Shown here one piece after another: positions 19,968 through 27,620 of a stretch of DNA of 64,000 nucleotides (position 1 is its first letter; each line of letters opens with the position of its first letter). A program made the translations under genes and the position numbers. The notes below the pieces were generated by a model. The model searched no databases. It saw only the letters and a program-made list of their open reading frames with translations, and was not told the origin of the DNA. This DNA comes from Cladocopium goreaui (lineage: Eukaryota; Sar; Dinophyceae; Suessiales; Symbiodiniaceae), in the NCBI GenBank assembly GCA_947184155.2, contig CAMXCT020000324.1:93501-157500 (forward strand), read 5' to 3'.

Positions 19968-20432
19968 ATGAGCAAAATCACAAAGTTGGCGGAGTTCATT
20001 GCTGGGAGAGAGTGGAGCTTGGCAGCCAAAGAGGAGTTTGATTGCAGCCGGAACGCTGCGCGTGAAATTCTTGCTGCTGTGGGCTGGGATGATGAAACGG
20101 ACTGTTTGCGTTCATTCTGGTCTTGCATGACCATGGTCAAAATGATGAAGAAAGATGACTATCTCCTTGGTAGCGAGCATCTAGACTATGGGCCTGTACC
20201 CAATCCACCACTTGGCTTGGACAAGCTCGCCGACATCAACGCCTACCAGAAGAAGTGTTTGCAGGATGACCTGCCCATTTTCAAAAAGGCCGTGGAGACC
20301 TTGATTGCACACGTGGATGCTCTTTGCTTGAGTGATTGGTCGGAAGCGTTTATTTTTTTCTTGGCAGAACTCCACACAACGTTGGACAATGTCAGTGAGA
20401 TATTAGATTTAGGGCCTAGGGAAATGATTTGA
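19968..20432 (+). CDS. Helical protein of unknown function, 154 aa
   Basis: ATG in GCCATGAGC context. The sequence looks mostly alpha-helical: an N-terminal AAREILAAVGWDDETD segment, a central Pro-rich loop (YGPVPNPPLGLDKL), then IFKKAVETLIAHVDAL and a hydrophobic helix EAFIFFLAELHTTLDN. The hydrophobic run is too short and polar-flanked to be a clear membrane span. Intact single exon, 295 bp after the zinc-ribbon gene, with which it shares the 5' element, so the two may be co-regulated or recently duplicated in their flanks. No family recognised. Confidence 0.65.
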   Translation: MSKITKLAEFIAGREWSLAAKEEFDCSRNAAREILAAVGWDDETDCLRSFWSCMTMVKMMKKDDYLLGSEHLDYGPVPNPPLGLDKLADINAYQKKCLQDDLPIFKKAVETLIAHVDALCLSDWSEAFIFFLAELHTTLDNVSEILDLGPREMI

Positions 20433-20742
20433 CTGCAGAGTTAGTCGATTTACAGGGCAGTGTCATTGGATAAATTACGATTGCAGTGTGAGATTGGTAT
20501 CAAATGAACGCAGTGCTGCGCTGCCTGTGCAAGATCTTTCAACTCTTTGATATCACGTGACGTGCATCGCGATCAGCTTTGGTTGTTGTCTCATGTTTCA
20601 AAAACTTGACGCATGAGAGTACTCCTAATTTTCTCAACTCCATTTTTGCTCATCATGTCTATATCCAGGCATTTTTGCACATGGGCTTTTAATTTACAGA
20701 TCAAACTCGCAGTTTTCGATCATCTGGCTCTCGCAATAAGAG

Positions 20743-23228
20743 ATGGCAGAAGAGAACGCAGAAGGTCCAATAGCAGAAACTGCTGCAGAAGAAGAAACTC
20801 AACCTGGTGTGTTGGGCGAACAGAATGCAGAAGAAGCAAACGATGCTGATAAGCCTGCAGAGACGGCAGCAGAAGCAGAAAACACAGAGGGTCTGGGTGA
20901 GGAAGGTCCTGGTGAGAATGCACCTGCAAAGCCGCCAGCAACTGCAAAGGCTACTGCTGCAAAGGCAAAGCCAAAAGAGAATAAGGCAAAGGCAAAGGCA
21001 AAGGCGAATGCAAAAGAGAAGGCAAAGGCAAAGGAAAAATCAGTGAAAAATAAGAAACCCAGTGCAGAGGCAAAGTCTAAGGCAAAGGCAAAAGCTTCTG
21101 GAAAAAAATGCAAGAAAGAATGCAACTTTGCCTGATGACGATGATCAGGACAATGATGATAATGAGAACATTGCAGATCAGAATGAGGAGGGAGGTGAAG
21201 ACGGTGAAGATAATGAAACTGTAAAGAGAAAGGTGAAGACTGAAGAAGGAGCAGCTTCTCCAGCGCCCAAGAGAAGACGTGCCAGCGAGGAAGCTGAAAA
21301 TAATGAGAACCCTGGTGAAGATGGAGAGAAGCCAAAAGAGAAGGCAAAACAGAAGCAAGCGGCTGAGCCCAAGGCGAAAGCGGACGCCAAGGCGAAAGCC
21401 AAGGCGAAAGCCAAGGCGAAAGTCAAGGCGAAAGCCAAGGCGAAGGCCGGTGCAAAGGATGCAGCAGGATCGGATGCTGGGGCGAAACCGAAACCGAATG
21501 CTGATGGTTCAGGAGATGCTGATCCAAAGCCCAAGCCGAAGCCTGAGCCGAAAAAAAAGATCGCAGCAAAAGATTGGATCAAAAACTTTACGCTCGATGA
21601 TGAGGAGGAAACAAAGACTCTGGATGAGAAAAAGAAGCCTGTCGATGAGAACAAGAAGTCTGTCGTTGCTGTTTTTGGCAATGAGGATGAAGACGAGGAC
21701 ATGACATTTCAACATCTCGGCATGTTACCATTTGACACCGAAGTTTGACATATTTTAGCGTGTGAAACTGATACCGTTTGCATCCATATTTGATTTTAGG
21801 CTTGTACTTGTACAGAGAGATTTGGAGAGTTATTGCAAATTGCGAGCCATATGTATTGCAAATTATTGCAAAGACAGATTATATATATATAAATATAGTC
21901 TATAGTTTTGCAAAGGAGCCCGAAGACGAAGCAGATCAGTCTGAGGAATTGTCAAAGAGAAACAAAGCAGCTGCAATGGCTTTCCGTAAGCTGCTTCCAG
22001 ATCTCCCACTGGCCACCCAGGCACTGTGGAAGAGTATGAATGACGGTAACAAAACGCCTCGCTCACATGTGACAAAGTGGCTGATGGAACATATGAAAAA
22101 AGTTGACGGCAGGTGGATCTTTAACTTGAATGAGAAGAATGGCGAAGTTGCGAAAAGTCGCAAGAGCATGTCTTCGCAGATGGACAGCATGTTTGAAAGG
22201 GCGGTCCCAAGATTCATGGCTGTACAGAAGGCTGGAGGAGAGCCGCAGTTCTTCAAAGCACTGCAATCCGGAGAAATCATAGAAGTCAAGAGCAAAAAGA
22301 GCGGGAAATCCCTTTATAGATGGGAAGAGGAGACGATTGAGGTGCAGCATGGATCTCAGACAGCGACTGCAGTGAGCATGACCGGAATGGCCGAGACTGA
22401 AGTGTGGAATGGTTTGTTTGAGTCAATGGATTTCCAGTCTTTGGCACCTGACTCCAGCTGCACTGCTATGGGCTCCATGCAAGGATGTGGCATGGGCATG
22501 CAAGGAGGTGGCATGAGCATGCAAGGAGGTGGCATGAGCATGCAAGGAGGTGGCATGGGCATGCAAGGAGGTGGCATGGGCATGCAAGGAGGTGGCATGG
22601 GCATGCAAGGAGGTGGCCCGGGCATTCAAGGAGGCTATCCAAATCAGATGAATAGCTTCGGAATGCCTGCCATGGGAGGAGTTGGAGGATGCATGGCGCC
22701 AGGACAAGGTTTTGTCGGTGGTGCAGGATCATGTGCGCTTCCTGGATTTGCCATGGTTCCCCGGGAGCAATCGATAGCGGTCGAAGAGTTGCCTCCTGGT
22801 CTTTGGGCGAAACTTGATCAGGCCGGAATTCTAGCGTTTTCCCTTACATCTTCATTCTTGCCTTTTGATGCAACTGTTTTTTTGCACACACATACATATT
22901 CAATTTAATATTGCAATATGTCGATGAGGCTCTCTCCGTGGCCCAGAACCAGTTGAGTGAATCGGCAGGTATCATCGCAACTCTCCAGCCAAGGGCTCAA
23001 GAGAGTAGCTTGCATTCAGATATGCTCCAGAAGCTTAAGTCTGCATATTCCTCTGTGACGCAAACGTTCTCACACATGCAACAAGCTAAAGTCACTCGAA
23101 AGAATCCGTTTACGAATATGAGCTTGAATCAGAAGGATGCCAGGAACCTTCTGCAGGCAGCATTCACTCAAATGAAAGAATTGCTGCATGTGACCAATGT
23201 CGGAAAGAACATGGTTAGGGGATGTTGA
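20743..23228 (+). CDS. Three-exon Lys/Ala-rich and Met/Gly-repeat protein, frame broken at an A7 run
   Basis: Exon 1 is 20743-21742, exon 2 21916-22821 and exon 3 22929-23228. With one A removed from the A7 run (21102-21108) the exons are 999, 906 and 300 bases, all multiples of three, giving about 734 aa. Order: acidic Ala/Glu N-terminus; KAKAKAKANAKEKAK tract; acidic DDDDQDNDDNEN; a nuclear-localisation-like PKRRR; a second KAKAKAK tract; a Pro/Lys linker; a globular part (MAFRKLLPDLPLATQALW, then KWLMEHMKKVDGRWIFN and a KSGKSLYRWEEE strand). Seven 7-residue repeats of the type GMGMQGG (about 22480-22630) follow, and exon 3 encodes a coiled-coil-like C-terminus (LSVAQNQLSESAGIIATL). Probably nuclear, by composition. 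Function unknown. Confidence 0.72.
21743..21915 (+). other. Intron 1 (GT-AG) of the gene at 20743
   Basis: Donor GAA then GTTTGACA; acceptor GCAAAG then GAGCCC. Phase 0. Joining restores an uninterrupted acidic stretch (FDTE then EPEDEAD). 173 nt, AT-rich. Confidence 0.65.
22494..22635. repeat. 21-bp coding repeat (Met-Gln-Gly-Gly)
   Basis: Seven units of the type GGCATGGGCATGCAAGGAGG inside exon 2, encoding GMGMQGG repeats. Confidence 0.9.
22822..22928 (+). other. Intron 2 (GC-AG) of the gene at 20743
   Basis: Donor CAG then GCCGGAATT; acceptor GATGAG then GCTCTC. Phase 0, 107 nt. AGGC is repeated at both boundaries, a dinoflagellate-like feature. Confidence 0.7.
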
Positions 23229-23665
23229 ACCAACCTAGCCGAAGTGCTAAGGTTTAGATCTTTGATGAGGATAAACGGTGAGTGAAATTTTCTTTGATAT
23301 GCTGCCGTCTTGCATCAGTGCTTACAAATGTATGTTTGTTTGATCCTCTCAGCATGGCCATGTCAGATCGATGATTTTAAGACTTCTTGACGATAGAAGC
23401 AGTGCCAAAATGGTTCCTGGCATTTCCGCTGTTGCAGGTCATTGGCGTGATAGCACGTGCATTTGTATCACCATGATCTCAAAGTTTTTATGCTGAAATC
23501 TGCAGCTGTCTCTTTGCATAGGCTTGAGGGATGCACTGGAGCATATGTCAAGTTAAACTCAATTATGTATACATATATTGTCTTGTTAATGCTTCTGATA
23601 TCGTAAGCTCCAAAAAGAATTACCACCGAACTAGATCATTGTAAATCCATATACCGTTCCAGATC
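23229..23665. other. Intergenic spacer
   Basis: No supported gene. TATATA-type words near 23568. Nothing else recognised. Confidence 0.5.
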
Positions 23666-26600
23666 ATGGGGTTCGTGAATCGAAAGCGACAGCGAGAAGA
23701 AGAAGAAGAAGGTGGAAGGGCATCTGCATCAGGAGAGAGCAGGCTGGCAAACTGGATGCTCGAGCAAATGGCCTGGGGGTTATTGTCACCAGCTCAATGT
23801 CAAGTTATTGCATCCCTAGTGGAGGATGAAATGCAAAGTTCGGGGTGCACACCTCATTCCACAGTATCGCAGCTTGCCAATTTAGGATCCCGGGGCCGGT
23901 ATGTCAACAACGTTTGGAGAGACATGCAAAAGCTGTTTGGAGCGATAAGAATTTGCCATCCAAAAGTTCACACTCTCAGCTTGAAGCGTGGAAACAAAAC
24001 TGGTTCTTTTGCATCGCCATCACTTTGGCCCCACGAATTGTTTGCAAATCTGTTCCATGAGTACCCAAACGCTTGGAAAAAATACATTTGCCCAAGTCGA
24101 AGTCGGCTGACTTCCTTTTGGTCTCAGCTGGCGGCTACAAGTTTATGGAAAAACCATCCATTGGCCGGACCAAATTGTGATCCAACGTTCTGCAGCTTTG
24201 AATGCATATCAGCAAGCATGGTCACCTGTGCTGCATTTCATGGACGTATGTGTTGTAATCTTTGGCGTGTTTTTGTCTTAATACAGATCTCAGATATCTC
24301 GTGCCCACGATATTGTAAGGCATACCACTGTCATTGCATGGAGACGGCATTCCTGTCATTAACATCGGATCAGCGCATACGCGCAACATCGAACTGGTTT
24401 CGTGGCGGTCACTGCTTCCGGAAGCTGTGCCTCATTCTCTAGAGTTAAGCTATCCAGTTCTTGTTCCATTGATTAACGCACTTCACGAATTCTTTTGGAT
24501 CCAAACGTATATATGTCGACAGCTTATCTTGCAATATTGAACTTCAGGTGCTCGCAAGCAAGCATTCCAATTTCATCATTTCGATGATCTGGGGGCACAT
24601 GGCCGTCAAAACGGCTGAGATGCACACAGTCAAAGACTATTGGCGAGCTATAGCATGGAGTTTGACTGCCTTTTGGGAAGGCCATGCGGGATAGATGTGA
24701 ATTGTGAATTATGTAATTGAGTCTATATGTCCGGCTATCACCGCATGCGGAATGATAATTCTTCAGTCTGGCAACTTGACAATTCCGCAGGCTGTTGGCC
24801 ATCGCACGATTGGCTTGGTAGAGACCTTCACGATCCCCGAGCTGGTCGGCCCTTGGCAGGTCCATCAATGTAAAAAGATAGTTCTTGTACGTAATTTGAC
24901 CGTTCACATGCATCTATGATGGATTAAAGTTTTTGTTTCGGTCAACTCTTTTCAACGTCCAGCCGCATGGAATACAGCTGTGCCTGGTGGCTCTTACATT
25001 GTATACGCATTATTTTCCTTCTTCCGTTTCCGGAAACATCCAGCAGATCAAATAAAGTATGTTTCATTCTTCACAATGACTCGGGTGAATATAGGCATCT
25101 TATTTCCCGTTTTGAGTTCTTGAAGAAAAAACGGAACATGTTGAAAACCAACATAGTTTGACATGTTCACAGTGGCAGTGGATTATGCAGGTTGAGGCGT
25201 CGAGTTTGTTGCATTTTGCGTTCACATAATGCACGTATTATGTTTGATTCAAGTTTTCGTTTCTGTCAACTCGTTTGGAACATTTGACTTTCTTTGGAAT
25301 TTTCCCATCTTGATGATTTGTTGGTTCTTCGGATTTCTCAAGCTGGGCGATCTGTCGCTTTGCTAATAAGGAAAATAGGTATATAGAGCCTGCCGGTGAA
25401 AGGTAAATACAATAGCACTGTTTCGCTTTAAATGTTCTCTGGGCACAGGAAGGGTGTTTGTTCTTATAACTTGGCACAGACCCACACCATGTCTCAGTCT
25501 ATGTGTGCACTGCGGGTGCACACTAGACGGTACGGCCCGAGACTGGTGCTCGACAGTTGGCCGCGTCGAGGTGCCTGCCCTTGGGGCCAACGGCATAAAT
25601 CCCGAATGGGATTTTCATGCTATGACATACTAGACTGTATGCTGTGTGCTAGTATGGGGGCACAAACGCCATGGCCACACGCTGCGGCGCTTTACACAGT
25701 GGTCGGTGTTTGAATGGGGAGGCCATTCGGCCATATCTTGAACTTTGCCTTAAGCATGGCAGTTTAAATGAATCCATATGTTGCATTTGCCCATGGGACC
25801 GTTTGATCGTGATTGATTTCTGGTGTGTCCTTGTTGCACTCAGGAATCTTGCATGCGTATATATGCAGTAAACTTCTGGGCATGGCCCTCACCCACATAT
25901 ATCTCGATCTGTGTGTAAAAATTATTCTGGTCGACAAATTATATAGATCCACTAACATATTTCCTTTTAAACAGTGTTGCGAAGGATAGTCAATTACCTA
26001 GAGTTTGTGCCGCTGTGAGAGTTTAACTGACCTGTCCACTTTGACAGTAGGTGGTTACTTCGCAACAGTTTGGCAAGTGCACTGCGATCTGGCTTGGCAC
26101 CCTCAATGGTTGCTTCTGCCTGGCCACAACGGAAAGTTGCCTTGTCAGTTATGTATGTCTTCAAGGGAAAACTTATTCGACATCGATAGACAGACACATC
26201 CAAACATCATGTCACCGCAAGAATGGAAAGCACGCTTCACCAGAATTCCTAGAACCATCAGCTTATGGCAAGTGCCAGGCCTCACAGGGTTGCATTTGAA
26301 CCCGGACATCATGCATACAAAGTGGTTAGGCACTGACCAATATTTGTTGGGCGGTGTCCTGACAATTTTGTTGGAGCACAAATATGACAATTTGCAACAA
26401 CTATGTGAAGAGCTGTCATCGTGCTCTGTCTGCAATAATTTATATTTATATGTATTTTGTGTGCACGATTGCACTTAATAGTCATATGCATGCTCACATA
26501 TATGGCTCTGTGCATGACTATATATAGGTATGCTCCTACTTCAATGAGAACATTTATTCACAACTTGACAAAGCTCAAGTTCGCTGGTACAGAGAAGAAG

Positions 26601-27195
26601 TGGCCTAATCTCAGAGGCAGAGCCGTGGAGGTACGTGCGCTCACCCAACCGATTTGCAACCTTTGGGCCGCTAAAACTAATTATAGCGACAAAAACGACG
26701 TTTTGATCAAAATGCTGCTGGAAAGATCATGCGAATATGATCAAGTGATCATTGATCATCCCGACGTTCCGCGGCTTGACGATCAGGCGCCCCGACTTAT
26801 ATATATATACATATGTTTTTCTTTTCAGATACTCAGCGTTCGTTCATTTTGTTCTGTTTATATGCGTGTGTATATGCACGGTTGGACAATTTGAGGTGGC
26901 TCGGCGGCTTCAGTCGGTGGCTACAGAGTTCATTGCTCTCTACAAAGCGGCGAAAACTGCATGGGGTCTACTTGGAGATTATTTTTGCATCACCAAGAAA
27001 TTCCATGATTTGTTCCACTTGGCACAGCGAGCTAACGAAATAAATCCTGCTTTGACCTCCTGCATGCAGCAAGAGGATCTCATGGGCAAGATCAAACAAT
27101 TAATGATCAAGTGCGTTCAGTCGGCCAAACCGATCACAGCTGTGCACAAGGCCATAACCAAATACCGTCTTGCTTTGCACCTGGAGCATCGCTGA
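23666..27195 (+). CDS. Multi-exon transposase-like gene (dinoflagellate repetitive family)
   Basis: ATG at 23666 begins MGFVNRKRQREEEEEGG, a basic/acidic leader, then a helical region and KNHPL near 24160. A second exon from about 24320 gives IPLSLHGDGIPVINIG. After a long gap (about 24540-26050, containing a dispersed element) an exon from 26051 contains LPCQLCMSSREN and LNPDIMHTKWLGTDQYLLGG. It is followed by a GT-AG intron (26421-26527), an exon with TSMRTFIHNLTKLKFAG, a GC-AG intron (26787-26895), and a last exon with FHDLFHLAQRAN ending TGA. The L-H-(G/A)-D and D-x-M-H-x3-LGT motifs recall tnp2/CACTA-like transposases and repetitive Symbiodinium proteins; this is inference. The exon 1/2 junction and the 24.5-26.05 kb structure are unresolved. 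Confidence 0.6.
24929..25272. mobile_element. Short dispersed element, copy 2, flanked by 22-bp direct repeats
   Basis: Starts AAGTTTTTGTTTCGGTCAAC (24929-24950) and ends AAGTTTTCGTTTCTGTCAAC (25251-25272). It holds a degraded inverted satellite core (TCAACGTCCAGCC and CTGTGCCTGGTGGCT). From 25138 on it is nearly identical to 10365-10502. It lies in the large gap of the transposase-like gene, probably an insertion in an intron. Confidence 0.6.
25273..26050. other. Rest of the large intron or insertion in the transposase-like gene
   Basis: Short open frames only. No conserved motif seen. Ends at the acceptor GACAGTAG before GTGGTTAC. Confidence 0.45.
26421..26527 (+). other. GT-AG intron in the transposase-like gene
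   Basis: Donor GTCATC then GTGCTCTG; acceptor TATATAG then GTATGCTCC. 107 nt. Joining keeps the frame and gives SSYAPTSMRTF. Confidence 0.7.
26787..26895 (+). other. GC-AG intron in the transposase-like gene
   Basis: Donor GATCAG then GCGCCCC; acceptor TTTGAG then GTGGCTCGG. 109 nt. Joining keeps the frame (LDDQ then VARRLQ). Confidence 0.7.
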
Positions 27196-27299
27196 ACATT
27201 GCCATTCAAGAGTGAGTTTGCAGACAAATAGATACAGCTGCAGCAATGCAGGTCCTCATCCTGCACACAAATCCAAGATGAAAAAAGGTTGCATGCCGC

Positions 27300-27611
27300 G
27301 AAATGATCAATTCTTTTTTAAAGATTTTGAATACATATTCGCAAAAAGTTTTGAAAATAAATTTGATGTGTTATGCTAAAATTCTCAAAAATCAAAATAA
27401 AACTAATTTTATATAAAAATAAAAATTATATATATATAATTTTTATTTATATATTTAATTTATATATATATATAAAATAAATATTATGTATTTTAATAAA
27501 ATTTTATATATTTTAAAATAAAAATAAAAATTGCATATATGCAAAAATTATGTAAATACATAATTTTTATGTATTATTTAATTTATATATATATATATAA
27601 TTTTATGTTAT
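27300..27611. other. Extremely AT-rich block with a 32-bp palindrome
   Basis: Nearly only A and T from about 27360 to 27611. 27417-27448 is a perfect palindrome centred on alternating AT, and related AAAATTATGTA/TACATAATTTT inverted words follow. The block ends just before the helicase-like ORF. It may be an intron, promoter-proximal spacer or fragile site. Confidence 0.8.
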
Positions 27612-27620
27612 TTGATCCTT

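Noticed and set aside
20799-21702. Ala/Phe- and Ser/Phe-rich minus-strand proteins
   Set aside because: Shadows of the Lys/Ala-rich exon on the plus strand, which has a start, introns and frame-preserving junctions.
22356-22732. Pro/Cys/Met- and His/Ala-rich minus-strand proteins
   Set aside because: Complement of the coding 21-bp Met/Gly repeat.
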